From assembly GCF_018413605.1 (NCBI RefSeq), contig NZ_JAHCDN010000001.1, positions 1,426,001 to 1,490,000 on the forward strand: a stretch of 64,000 bases of DNA, written 5' to 3'. Positions 52,142 through 60,663 of the stretch are shown here, in pieces. Every line of letters starts with the position of its first letter. Position 1 is the first letter of the stretch. The DNA comes from Variovorax sp. PCZ-1. Lineage in GTDB: Bacteria; Pseudomonadota; Gammaproteobacteria; Burkholderiales; Burkholderiaceae_C. Made by a program: the position numbers and the translations under genes. The notes under the pieces were generated by a model. It worked only from the letters and a program-made list of their open reading frames with translations, was not told the origin of the DNA and did no database searches.

Positions 52142-52392
52142 ATAGAACAGTGCCATGCGAGGAGCTTGCGCGATTGAAAAAAATCACTTGCACGCCTTGA
52201 GGCTCAGGCGTAGAGTAACAACTGTCAGACTAGCTCTGACAACATCCTGCAGGCAATTCCTTGCCTGCATCGCTGGCCGGACACCAAGCTCCGTGCTCAG
52301 CATCCCGAGGTGGCATGCAGCCTTGCTGAGCCACCGGGCCCGGTAGGAATCGAGGTTTCAGACCTGATTTCTCCGGGCTTTCTTGTTTTTAC
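52142..52392 (+). ncRNA. Candidate structured RNA with own terminator
   Basis: No gene fits in the 480 bases between tRNA-Leu and the glycine-zipper gene, yet the stretch is full of hairpins. TGTCAGA/TCTGACA is at 52223-52241; TGCAGGCAA/TTGCCTGCA at 52248-52269 is a 9-bp stem with a four-base loop; GCTCAGCA/TGCTGAGC spans 52295-52331. A long terminator hairpin follows at 52338-52378 (GCCCGG...CCGGGC) with a T-rich tail. I cannot match it to 6S, 4.5S, tmRNA or a known riboswitch. The 5' end is a guess; TATAGA at 52141 could be a weak -10. The rest of the gap (52393-52499) shows only the leader of the next gene, with GGAG ahead of its start. Confidence 0.5.
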
Positions 52393-52499
52393 AGCCTGGC
52401 AACTGCTTCGCTTGAACTTTACATTGCCATGGGGCAACTTCTGTCGGCCATAGGTCTCTGACAGGCGTTAAGAAACACAGCTCAATAAACGGAGATCTC

Positions 52500-53318
52500 A
52501 TGAAAGCGTATTCCTTGATGGCTTTGGCTGGTTTTTCAATGCTGGGCATGTCTGCCAGCGGCATGGCGCAAGAGCAAGGTCGCGTGATTTCCACCACGCC
52601 TGTGATCACCCAAGTGGCTGTGCCTCGGCAGGTCTGCACCAATGAGCAGGTCGTTACGCAGACACAGCAAAAATCGGGTGCTGGCGCGCTCATGGGCGGT
52701 GTGGCTGGAGGTGCGATCGGCAATGCTGTGGGCAGTGGAAGCGGCCGCGCTGCAGCCACGATGATCGGTATTTTCGGTGGCGCGATTCTTGGCGACAAGA
52801 TCGAAGGCGGCCAGCAGCAAGCCCAGACGCAAAACGTGCAGCGCTGCACCACACAAACTTTTTATGAAAATCGCCCCACAGCCTACAACGTGGTGTATGA
52901 ATTCAACGGCAAGCAATACCAGGTGCAGCTGCCGCAGGATCCTGGGCCATTCGTTGGTCTGCAAGTGACACCCGTGGGCACAGCGCCAGCAGCCCCAGTG
53001 CAGCAGCCCGCGCCCGTGATCGTGCGGCCCGTGACGCAGGCGCCGGTCTACACACAGCCCGTTTACTCCCAGCCCGTGATTGTTGAAAGCGCCCCGGTGT
53101 ATGTGCAACAACCGCAAGTGGTTTATGTGCGTCCCGCCCCGGTCGTGGTGCACGCGCCCGTCTATGGTCGCCCACATGCGCATTCGCATCTGCATCCGCA
53201 TTTGCAGCCGCAGCATCTGGCTTATCCGCACCAATGGCGCGGCCACCCCTATGGTCACCATGGGCATCGCCCCCATGGCAATGTGGTGAGTATTGGTTAC
53301 TCTGGCCATTTCCGCTGA
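52500..53318 (+). CDS. Envelope protein with glycine-zipper segment and His/Pro-rich tail
   Basis: A 272-residue exported protein. A signal peptide (YSLMALAGFSMLGMSASGMA) is followed by a Gly-zipper two-helix membrane segment at about 60-100 (GALMGGVAGGAIGNAVGSGS, FGGAILGDKI), as in the YmgG/Rick_17kDa type. The tail from about 150 is Pro/Val/Gln rich, then very His-rich (HSHLHPHLQ, HGHRPHG). The His tail suggests metal binding, though this is not shown. It stands alone, followed by a strong terminator. Confidence 0.85.
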   Translation: MKAYSLMALAGFSMLGMSASGMAQEQGRVISTTPVITQVAVPRQVCTNEQVVTQTQQKSGAGALMGGVAGGAIGNAVGSGSGRAAATMIGIFGGAILGDKIEGGQQQAQTQNVQRCTTQTFYENRPTAYNVVYEFNGKQYQVQLPQDPGPFVGLQVTPVGTAPAAPVQQPAPVIVRPVTQAPVYTQPVYSQPVIVESAPVYVQQPQVVYVRPAPVVVHAPVYGRPHAHSHLHPHLQPQHLAYPHQWRGHPYGHHGHRPHGNVVSIGYSGHFR

Positions 53319-53336
53319 TCCAAACTCACTTCGCCC

Positions 53337-53367
53337 AAGGCCTTGGTGTTTCCCCAAGGCCTTTTTT
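53337..53367 (+). terminator. Rho-independent terminator after the glycine-zipper gene
   Basis: AAGGCCTTGG pairs perfectly with CCAAGGCCTT over a seven-base loop, followed by TTTTTT. Confidence 0.9.
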
Positions 53368-53418
53368 CATGGAAATTTGACCAGTTGCTGGCTTGGCGCA
53401 GGCTAGAATCGTCAGCTC

Positions 53419-55335
53419 ATGAGTTACCTCGTCCTTGCCCGCAAATACCGCCCAAAGAGCTTCACCGAAATGGTGGGCCAGGAGCATGTGGTGAAGGCTT
53501 TGTCGAACGCACTCACACAGCAACGTCTGCATCATGCGTATTTGTTCACCGGCACACGCGGCGTGGGCAAGACCACCGTTTCCCGCATTTTGGCCAAATC
53601 GCTCAACTGCGTGGGCACGGATGGCTCTGGCGGCATCACGGCTGAGCCTTGCGGCGTGTGCGAGATGTGCCGCGCGATTGATGCGGGGCGCTTTGTGGAT
53701 TACACCGAGCTGGATGCGGCATCCAATCGCGGCGTGGATGAAGTGCAAAGCCTTTTGGAGCAGGCTGTGTACAAACCCGTGCAAGGGCGCTTCAAGGTCT
53801 TCATGATCGACGAGGTTCACATGCTCACGAACACGGCGTTTAACGCCATGCTCAAGACGCTGGAAGAGCCGCCGGAATATCTCAAGTTTGTATTGGCAAC
53901 GACTGATCCGCAGAAAGTGCCTGTGACGGTGCTCTCGCGCTGCTTGCAATTCAGCCTGCGCCCGATGGCACCTGAAACGGTGCATACGCATTTGAAGAAG
54001 GTGTTGGCTGAAGAATCCGTGCAAGCTGAAGACGGCGCGCTGCGCCTGATCGCTCGCGGCGCGCGTGGCTCGATGCGTGATGCTTTATCGCTGACTGATC
54101 AAGCCATTGCTTTCGGCGCTGGGAGCCTCAACGAAGCTAATGTGCGCCAAATGCTGGGCGCGGTGGATCGCAGCTATGTGTTTCGTTTGATCGAGGCGCT
54201 GGCTGTGGGTGACGGCAAAGCGGTTTTTGACATCGCCAATGCTTTGCGCGATAACGGCTTGTCTGCTGCTTCAACATTGGAAGACATGGCCGTGGTGCTG
54301 CAGCGCATGGCTGTTTGCCAGCAAGTGCCCAATTCGCATGATGTGCAAGACAGTGAAGCTGTAGAGATTTCTCGTTTGGCGACTTTGATGCCTGCTGACG
54401 AAACCCAGCTTTTGTATAGCATCGCCATCCATGGCAGAGGCGAGTTGGGCTTAGCTCCTGATGAATACACCGGGCTCACGATGAGCTTGCTGCGTTTGCT
54501 GGCCTTCAAGCCGAAGGGATTTCGCCCAGCGAATATCGGTAGTGGTTCAGGTGGGGGCGCAGTTGGTAGCGCTGCCATCGCTGAGGCTGAAAAAAAAAGT
54601 CTGAAGACTGAGGCGGCAGCCCATCAAGAGCCTGCCCACGCGCCCGCATCTATACCTGCGCCTGTGCACGCAGCACCCGAGCCGCATGCTGATGAGGTGG
54701 CTGCAAGCTCAGTTTCTTCATTAAATTTAGAACAAAAACAGCATATCGCCGGCATAGAATCTGCGCAGAGTGCTACTGATTTGATAGTAAATGCTGCGCC
54801 CACACCAGAGCCTATTCCATCACCCATCCCCGTGCCAGCGCCCGCAGCCGCACCTGCCTCCTTACCCACATCCACCCTCATGGCCGTGCCCATCCGCGAG
54901 CAGGGCGTGGGAAGTGGTCGGCTAGATTCGCGCATCGCTGCTGTGGAACCCGACGCTCACCACGAAGCCTGGGTGCAGCTCGTGCAGCAGCTCTTGGATG
55001 CGCAAGCCGTGCAAGGCATGGTGCAGCAGCTCGCTGTGCAAAGCCAATGTGTGGAAAAGGGCGCTTCGCACCTCACCCTGCGCGTGGCTCAGCCTAGCCT
55101 GAAGAGCGACAACGCGCGTGATGAGCTGCAATCAGCCATGCAAAGTGTGGGGCGCGCTGAGGCGCTGGTGATCGAAGTGGGCCCTGTGCAGGATTCTTGG
55201 GCGAAGCGAAACACCGCCAAACTCGAAGCCCGCCAAAAACAAGCCGAGCAGATCATCACACAAGACCCTTGGGTGCAAGATCTGATGGCGCAATGGGGTG
55301 CGAAAATCGTGCCTGGAAGCATAAAAGCGGTCTGA
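53419..55335 (+). CDS. dnaX: DNA polymerase III subunits tau/gamma
   Basis: The 638-residue clamp-loader ATPase. Walker A GTRGVGKT at 45-52, zinc Cys64/78/81/84, Walker B MIDEVH at 129-134 and sensor LSRC. Residues about 370-520 are a low-complexity Ala/Pro/Glu linker, and the tau-specific C-terminal domain follows. A run of nine A at 54590-54598 (codons 391-394) lies at the junction; either shifted frame stops within six codons, which would give a gamma-like product of about 395 residues. An in-frame family B repeat encodes about residues 443-457. ybaB and recR follow, the usual operon. Confidence 0.96.
   Translation: MSYLVLARKYRPKSFTEMVGQEHVVKALSNALTQQRLHHAYLFTGTRGVGKTTVSRILAKSLNCVGTDGSGGITAEPCGVCEMCRAIDAGRFVDYTELDAASNRGVDEVQSLLEQAVYKPVQGRFKVFMIDEVHMLTNTAFNAMLKTLEEPPEYLKFVLATTDPQKVPVTVLSRCLQFSLRPMAPETVHTHLKKVLAEESVQAEDGALRLIARGARGSMRDALSLTDQAIAFGAGSLNEANVRQMLGAVDRSYVFRLIEALAVGDGKAVFDIANALRDNGLSAASTLEDMAVVLQRMAVCQQVPNSHDVQDSEAVEISRLATLMPADETQLLYSIAIHGRGELGLAPDEYTGLTMSLLRLLAFKPKGFRPANIGSGSGGGAVGSAAIAEAEKKSLKTEAAAHQEPAHAPASIPAPVHAAPEPHADEVAASSVSSLNLEQKQHIAGIESAQSATDLIVNAAPTPEPIPSPIPVPAPAAAPASLPTSTLMAVPIREQGVGSGRLDSRIAAVEPDAHHEAWVQLVQQLLDAQAVQGMVQQLAVQSQCVEKGASHLTLRVAQPSLKSDNARDELQSAMQSVGRAEALVIEVGPVQDSWAKRNTAKLEARQKQAEQIITQDPWVQDLMAQWGAKIVPGSIKAV
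54590..54598 (+). promoter_or_regulatory. Poly-A slippery site in dnaX
   Basis: Nine A in the context GAA AAA AAA AGT. A -1 shift or one added A reads AAG TCT GAA GAC TGA; loss of one A gives GTC TGA. AGTCTGAAGACT directly after it can form a small hairpin. The layout matches known ways to make gamma from dnaX, but it is inferred. Confidence 0.6.
54748..54787 (+). repeat. Family B repeat in frame inside dnaX
   Basis: GCCGGCATAGAATCTGCGC, AGAGTGCTACTGATTTGATAG, read in the dnaX frame as [14 protein letters not shown] within the linker of the tau part. Confidence 0.93.
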
Positions 55336-55418
55336 CCAGACCGCTGGGATCAAGGCAGTCTGAGCAGCCTGCAGATCAAAGCAGTTTAGATTTTTTAGTA
55401 TTTGAAAGAAGGACCACT

Positions 55419-55748
55419 ATGTTTAACAAAGGACAACTCGCCGGCCTGATGAAGCAAGCACAGGCCATGCAAGACAACATGAAGAAAGCTCAAGATGAGC
55501 TGGGTAATATCGAAGTCACCGGCGAATCCGGCGCTGGTCTTGTGAAAGTCACGATGACATGCAAACACGACGTCAAGCGTGTCGAAATCGATCCCTCACT
55601 CTTGGGTGACGATAAAGACATGCTCGAAGATTTGGTGGCAGCGGCTTTCAATGCGGCTGTGCGCAAGGCTGAGGAAACTTCTTCGGAGAAGATGGGCAAG
55701 ATGACGGCGGGCATGCAATTGCCGCCGGGGATGAAGTTGCCTTTCTAA
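55419..55748 (+). CDS. ybaB: Nucleoid-associated protein YbaB/EbfC
   Basis: A 109-residue DNA-binding protein: [20 protein letters not shown] at the start, [40 protein letters not shown] and the C-terminal LPPGMKLPF. The ATG at 55419 has AGGA upstream; the longer frame runs back into dnaX and is rejected. It lies between dnaX and recR, the widely conserved order. Confidence 0.95.
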   Translation: MFNKGQLAGLMKQAQAMQDNMKKAQDELGNIEVTGESGAGLVKVTMTCKHDVKRVEIDPSLLGDDKDMLEDLVAAAFNAAVRKAEETSSEKMGKMTAGMQLPPGMKLPF

Positions 55749-55762
55749 AAGTTGAATACCGA

Positions 55763-55906
55763 ATACCGGACGCAAAATACGCAAAAGTTGCGCAAAAGAC
55801 GCAAAAAATACCAAAGAAAAATCAAAACAATTGCTCAAATCTGAGCTGCTTTTTTGTATTTCTTTTGCGTCTTTTGCGCAACTTTTGCGCCCTTTGCGTC
55901 CGGTAT
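55763..55906. repeat. Family C long inverted repeat inside the dnaX-ybaB-recR operon
   Basis: Left arm from ATACCGGACGCAAAATACGC, right arm ending GCGTCCGGTAT, each about 48 bases and largely complementary. As RNA it would form a very long hairpin between ybaB and recR. Confidence 0.9.
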
Positions 55907-55934
55907 TTGTATTTTTCTAAACACACTAAGCCCC

Positions 55935-56525
55935 ATGCCAGACACCCATAATCTCAGCTCCCTGATCGAAGCCCTTCGCCGCTTGCCGGGCGTGGGTGCG
56001 AAATCAGCCGCGAGGATGGCGTATCACTTGATGCAGCATGATCGGGAAGGGGCGGTGCTGCTGGCTCGCTCGCTGGAGGGTGCGGTCAAAGCAGTAAAGC
56101 ATTGCCAGCGCTGCCACACCTTCACTGAAAACGATATTTGCAGCACCTGCTTGGATACCGCTCGTGATCAAGCCAAGCTCTGCGTGGTGGAAACGCCGGC
56201 TGATCAGGCTGCGCTGGAGCGTACGGGCGCCTACAAAGGCTACTATTTCGTATTGATGGGCAAGATTTCGCCTCTGGATGGCGTGGGCCCAAAAGAGATA
56301 GGTGCGCAAAAGCTGATCGAGCGTGCGACGGATGGCGCTGTGCAAGAAGTCATCCTGGCTACGAATTTCACAGCAGAGGGCGAAGCCACAGCCCACATCA
56401 TCGGCAACTTGCTCAAAAGCCGAGGCCTGCAAGTCACTCGCCTGTCGCGCGGTGTGCCCATTGGCAGTGAGCTCGAATACGTGGATCTTGGCACGATTGC
56501 CCATGCGCTCGAGGATCGGCGCTAG
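55935..56525 (+). CDS. recR: Recombination protein RecR
   Basis: A 196-residue protein of RecFOR gap repair. [18 protein letters not shown] is the helix-hairpin-helix, [16 protein letters not shown] the zinc finger, and a Toprim domain follows ([13 protein letters not shown], then [16 protein letters not shown]). The ATG at 55935 fits the family; the upstream frame reads through the family C repeat. Confidence 0.95.
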   Translation: MPDTHNLSSLIEALRRLPGVGAKSAARMAYHLMQHDREGAVLLARSLEGAVKAVKHCQRCHTFTENDICSTCLDTARDQAKLCVVETPADQAALERTGAYKGYYFVLMGKISPLDGVGPKEIGAQKLIERATDGAVQEVILATNFTAEGEATAHIIGNLLKSRGLQVTRLSRGVPIGSELEYVDLGTIAHALEDRR

Positions 56526-56578
56526 ACACTGCTGTTCGATCCGTTTTGCACTCATTTTTTAAGCAAAAATGATCAATT

Positions 56579-56619
56579 GCCGGCATAGAATCTGCGCGAG
56601 ATGCTCATAAATTCATAGC
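56579..56619 (+). repeat. Family B repeat
   Basis: GCCGGCATAGAATCTGCGC, GAGATGCTCATAAATTCATAG, between recR and the MAPEG gene. Confidence 0.88.
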
Positions 56620-56665
56620 GTACAATATGATCGATATACAACATTGATTGCGCCCGGAGTCGCCC

Positions 56666-57076
56666 ATGTCTTACCGTTTTACCGTCGCTTACTGGATTTT
56701 GCTGTTTGCCGCATTGCTGCCTATTGCCTGTGCCGGCATTGCCAAGTGGGGCATGTTCAATAAATCGCGAAAAGAAGGTGGCTTTGACAATCACAGCCCG
56801 CGCCAATGGCTTGAGCGTCAGCAGGGCTGGCGCGCGCGCGCCAATGCTGCGCAAGCCAACACATTTGAAGCTTTGCCTTTCTTCTTCGCTGCTGTGATCA
56901 TTGCGCATCAGCTTGGCGCCGGGCAAACCAAGCTGGATTTGCTGTGCCTCTCCTGGCTGATGCTGCGTATTTTTTATGTGATCACCTATGTAGGCGATAT
57001 GCCCACGCCGCGCACGGCGATTTGGGTGGGCGCGCTGGTTGTGAATATTTTGATTTTGTTTGCTGGGTTTCGTTAA
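56666..57076 (+). CDS. MAPEG family membrane protein
   Basis: A 136-residue protein with four hydrophobic helices (YWILLFAALLPIACAGIAKW; ANTFEALPFFFAAVIIAHQL; LLCLSWLMLRIFYVITY; the last VGALVVNILILFAGF). The motif RANAAQANTFEALPFF matches bacterial MAPEG proteins. The family includes glutathione-linked membrane enzymes; the substrate here is unknown. The ATG at 56666 has CGGAG ahead. Confidence 0.87.
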   Translation: MSYRFTVAYWILLFAALLPIACAGIAKWGMFNKSRKEGGFDNHSPRQWLERQQGWRARANAAQANTFEALPFFFAAVIIAHQLGAGQTKLDLLCLSWLMLRIFYVITYVGDMPTPRTAIWVGALVVNILILFAGFR

Positions 57077-57190
57077 GTAAATCTGTAATCCTCACCTCGC
57101 TGAGGGCTGTTGGAGCGGCGCTTGCGCCAAGCGCACCAATTGTATACAATTGTAAGCGTTTACAGCTAAATTGCTCCCACCGGTTTTCTC

Positions 57191-58060
57191 ATGTCGAAAT
57201 CAAGTCGCGAAAGTCAGCTTCAACGATTTGCTGCGTTGATTTCTCCGATCGCAGAGAAACTCGCAACAGTGGCTGAATCGGGCCCTAAAGCCGAAGCTGA
57301 GTCTAAAAATCAGCCAGAAGCTGCTCCAGATACCGCTCAAGCATTGGCCAGCGCGAACGACGACGGCGCAGAGCACAGTAGTTTTTTCCAGTCGCCAGGT
57401 CATATCGTCGACATTGAGCCTGAGAGTTTGCCGGGCCAATTACAAAACAGTGCTTCTCAGATACCAGCACAGCTCAAGTCCAATCCTATTTTTGAGCATT
57501 TGCGCCAGAGTATTCTTCGTGAGCGCTCGCGCGAATTTGTCAAGTTGACGCCAAGAGAGCAGGCACTGGCCAAGCTCGGTGGTGCGATTTACACGAACAG
57601 ACAAAGCTTCGATAAGCGCGTTTATCACTTCTCTCAAAACAATGTGTTGATTGCCGTACTGGATCGTGCACGTCGTCGGTTTTATATGCGCCGCGAAATT
57701 GCGGACATGGATTATTCTGAGATTTATCATTTGGCACGCCCTGATACTGGCGGAGCCAACAGCACAGATTTTGATGCGATCCCTGTACTCGATGCGGTTT
57801 GGGCATATGCCCAGCACGATGCTGAAGCCATGCTTGATTTACCGCCAGAGTTCGGCGCCAGCCTGTTTCAGTTGCGTCAATTGCCAGCGATCTCACCCAA
57901 TCTCATGACGGATCATCACATGCAAGTCATTCGCAAATTGCTCACGCGGCAACTACGGTTTGCCCAGCTAAGAGAGCTCATGCCGCAAATTCAAGCAAGT
58001 GTGCTGGTTTCGGATTTGGTATGTTTGTACCTGACCCGATCCTTGGTTTTAGCGAGTTGA
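57191..58060 (+). CDS. Unknown cytoplasmic protein, 289 residues
   Basis: I do not recognise a family. Residues about 25-100 are a Glu/Ala/Pro-rich flexible region; residues about 115-289 are helical and charged, with Tyr and Arg clusters (RARRRFYMRREIADMDYSEI). No signal or membrane segment is seen. A two-helix membrane gene follows after about 100 bases and an orphan binding protein after that; a shared role is possible but not visible. Confidence 0.7.
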   Translation: MSKSSRESQLQRFAALISPIAEKLATVAESGPKAEAESKNQPEAAPDTAQALASANDDGAEHSSFFQSPGHIVDIEPESLPGQLQNSASQIPAQLKSNPIFEHLRQSILRERSREFVKLTPREQALAKLGGAIYTNRQSFDKRVYHFSQNNVLIAVLDRARRRFYMRREIADMDYSEIYHLARPDTGGANSTDFDAIPVLDAVWAYAQHDAEAMLDLPPEFGASLFQLRQLPAISPNLMTDHHMQVIRKLLTRQLRFAQLRELMPQIQASVLVSDLVCLYLTRSLVLAS

Positions 58061-58167
58061 TAGACGCATTGTTTTACAGATCAGCACTTGCCAGCAGCTC
58101 GCGAAGTCGGTTAAATTTCAGTTTCACAACGTGTATTTGATTGCATAACGTACAAGAAGGACAATCA

Positions 58168-58707
58168 ATGAGAGACATCGTTAAGCGCTTTCCTTATGCT
58201 TTTGCTGGCTTGGTATCTGGCCTGGTTTTATTTGTTTTAGCCGCAGCCCTTGATTTGGATGTATTTGAGGAGCTGGTGACCTTGATTCACAAAGGCGAAG
58301 CTCTTGAAATTGACGAATTTGTTATTCCCATCATGCTGGTGGCTTTTGGTATTTGCTGCGATTTCGTCAGCACTTCGGTAGTGATGAAAAAAGAACAAGA
58401 AAAGCTGGAGGTGTACAACAAGATGAGCAATGAGGTGATGGAGGAAATATCCAATCATCTGACCAAGCTGTTAGAGTTTCGCACGACGCTCATGAAAGAT
58501 GCCCCAGACTCCAAGCACCTGCGCTACGAACTCGACAGAATAATCGTCACCAGCTTCAATCATTATGAGCAAGCGCAAAGACGAGGCAATATCGATTTGA
58601 GTTTGATGCCGCTGGTCATGTCATCGCAAAAAGTTGATAGCGCTCATGCTGGTTTGCCTGAACAATCATCGGCAACGAAGATTACTTCCGGTAAAGATTC
58701 TCAGTAA
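58168..58707 (+). CDS. Unknown two-helix membrane protein with coiled-coil tail
   Basis: A 179-residue protein with two hydrophobic helices near the start (FAGLVSGLVLFVLAAALDLD; IPIMLVAFGICCDFVS), then a long charged helix (MKKEQEKLEVYNKMSNEVME) that looks like a coiled coil, and a polar tail. I do not recognise a family. The ATG at 58168 has AAGGACA in front. It may be a small sensor or anchor. Confidence 0.7.
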   Translation: MRDIVKRFPYAFAGLVSGLVLFVLAAALDLDVFEELVTLIHKGEALEIDEFVIPIMLVAFGICCDFVSTSVVMKKEQEKLEVYNKMSNEVMEEISNHLTKLLEFRTTLMKDAPDSKHLRYELDRIIVTSFNHYEQAQRRGNIDLSLMPLVMSSQKVDSAHAGLPEQSSATKITSGKDSQ

Positions 58708-58766
58708 TTTCCCGCTCAGCAATCGTCCCGATGTAGGAAAGCCATATTGCAGATAAATTCATCTGC

Positions 58767-59873
58767 ATGACAAGCAAAAATAATCAGGGAAACATCAACG
58801 CGCAGCGAAGAGAGCGGCTGCTAGGCTTCGCAAAAGCGGCCGCTGCATTAGCGGTATCAGGGTTTTCGACGCAGAACTCAATAGGCAAAGGTATTGCTGC
58901 GCCCAAGCCTGAAAAGCGCAACATCACGATTGCCACAACGAACCCAGCTGCGTTGCCCTATTTACCGCTGCTGGTAGCGCAACATAAAGGCTTTTTCGCC
59001 CAGCAAGGCCTGGAGTTGCAGATCAGTGAGCAACAAAGCGCAGCGCGTGCGATCACTGCGGTTGGGGCGGGGCAGGCAGACTTGGTTTGCACTTGGCTGG
59101 AAAACGTGCTCAGTGCATCGGGTCGGGCATTGGGTATGCAAAGTTTTGTGCTGCTGGGCATCACGCCGATGATGGCTCTGGGTGTGCCTCATCGGCCAAT
59201 ACAAAATCAACCTGCCATCGGTTTGGCTCAGCTTCGTGGGAAAAAAATAGGCGTGGTGGCGCTCAATTCTCCAACCCATACCGTGGCACTCGCAGCAATG
59301 CGCCGAGCAGGTTTGCGCGCGAGCGATTTGGGGTTTGTCAGTGTAGGCAGCCCTGCCAGTGCACAAGCAGCGCTGCGCTCTGGGCAGATTGATGCCCTCA
59401 TTCATATGGATCCACTGATGCTCCAGCAAGAGCAGCGGGGCGAGTTACACATCGTGGCCGACCTGCGCAGCCCGCCATCGGCTTACGACGTCTTAGGCAT
59501 GCATCTACCCTCCAGTTGCTTGGCTGCGCCACAAGATTTTCTGCAACGCTTTCCGGGTACTGCACAGGCCTGCAGCGATGCGATGTTGCAAGCTTTGCAA
59601 TGGTTGGCGCAGGCCAGCTTGCGAGATATGCTGCGCTTACAAGAAAGTTTGCCGGAGAACACACTGGGCATGGATGCGCAGAGCTTTGTGGCCAGTTTCG
59701 AGCGGCTGCGCTTGGCTTTTTCTAGCGATGGCATTTGCGCGCCCCTGCTTGCCAGCAATTTGCTGCAGGCCATGCATGATGCTGAGCCAGCTTTGCGCTT
59801 GGAAAAAATTGAGGTGTTGAAAAGCGTGAATAACACGCTGGCTTATCGCAGCCTACAAAGACTCAAGGCTTAA
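58767..59873 (+). CDS. ABC-type substrate-binding protein (NMT1/SsuA-like), orphan
   Basis: A 368-residue binding protein: a Tat-like or lipid-free export segment with RRERLLGFAKAAAALAVSGF, then the NMT1-like fold (LPLLVAQHKGFFAQQGLEL, VGAGQADLVCTW, LRGKKIGVVAL, ALRSGQIDALIHMDP). Such proteins bring sulfonates, thiamine precursors or similar ligands. No permease or ATPase lies nearby, so it must use a transporter elsewhere or serve as a sensor. It converges on an NlpC/P60 peptidase. Confidence 0.87.
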   Translation: MTSKNNQGNINAQRRERLLGFAKAAAALAVSGFSTQNSIGKGIAAPKPEKRNITIATTNPAALPYLPLLVAQHKGFFAQQGLELQISEQQSAARAITAVGAGQADLVCTWLENVLSASGRALGMQSFVLLGITPMMALGVPHRPIQNQPAIGLAQLRGKKIGVVALNSPTHTVALAAMRRAGLRASDLGFVSVGSPASAQAALRSGQIDALIHMDPLMLQQEQRGELHIVADLRSPPSAYDVLGMHLPSSCLAAPQDFLQRFPGTAQACSDAMLQALQWLAQASLRDMLRLQESLPENTLGMDAQSFVASFERLRLAFSSDGICAPLLASNLLQAMHDAEPALRLEKIEVLKSVNNTLAYRSLQRLKA

Positions 59874-60487
59874 CGCTGCTGCGTCGCCGTTTTTACGCCC
59901 ACGGCATTGGCATCTACACGTCTTGCGCCATCGAAGCGCGTTTGCCAATAGCTCACACGCATGTCTTCCACACGAATCACACCGCCAGAGCGGGGTGAAT
60001 GAATGAATTTGTTGTCACCCACATAGATGCCGACGTGGCTGAAGGCCGATTTGAGCGTGTTGAAAAACACCAAATCGCCCGGTTGGAGCTCTGATTTATC
60101 AATCGGCTGCGTAGCCGCCGCTTGTTCAGCAGAGCGGCGTGGCAGGACCAAGCCGACCGTTTGCTCATACATCAAGCGCACAAAGCCGCTGCAATCCAGG
60201 CCTTGCTCAAAGGAATTGCCACCACGCTTATAGGGCACACCTAGGAAACCCATAGCATTGACCACAAGCTCCGAAGCCTTGTCACTCACCACCTTGCCTG
60301 CGGCAGAGACTTGATCGCCAAGCTTGCCTATCAAACCTTTGTCTTGGAGGAAGATGGACATGTCATCGCTGCTGTTGCCATGCTGCGCAAGGGCAGGCAT
60401 GGCAGTGATGCAAGCGAAAGCCGCGCACGCACCAGCCAAGCGCAACTTGGCACGGGCATAAGACGGCGTTACTGCTTTAAAGACCAT
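59870..60487 (-). CDS. NlpC/P60 (C40) cell-wall peptidase
   Basis: A 205-residue exported peptidase. Signal region KLRLAGACAAFACITAMPAL; catalytic domain with Cys in GLDCSGFVRLMYEQ, GDLVFFNTLKSAFSHVGIYV (His) and DNKFIHSPRSGG (second His). It hydrolyses peptide cross-links in peptidoglycan. The ATG at 60487 is chosen; a further ATG at 60511 is possible. It overlaps the convergent binding-protein gene by four bases. Confidence 0.92.
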   Translation of the reverse strand: MVFKAVTPSYARAKLRLAGACAAFACITAMPALAQHGNSSDDMSIFLQDKGLIGKLGDQVSAAGKVVSDKASELVVNAMGFLGVPYKRGGNSFEQGLDCSGFVRLMYEQTVGLVLPRRSAEQAAATQPIDKSELQPGDLVFFNTLKSAFSHVGIYVGDNKFIHSPRSGGVIRVEDMRVSYWQTRFDGARRVDANAVGVKTATQQR

Positions 60488-60663
60488 GCGTGGATTATAT
60501 TTGCTCAACACCTAGAAAACAAGTGAGAATATTTCTGTAAGTCTATGATTTGTTGTAAAAATCCTGAAAATCAGGCTCAAAAAAACCTATCGCTTTCCCT
60601 GAGTACCAGCCTACAATGTGCCAGCAAATCGATTTCATTGTTTCAGCTTATGCTCATTGCTCT

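Noticed and set aside
52142-52392. Identification of the structured stretch as 6S RNA or 4.5S RNA.
   Set aside because: The SRP loop motif and the central bulge of 6S RNA could not be found.
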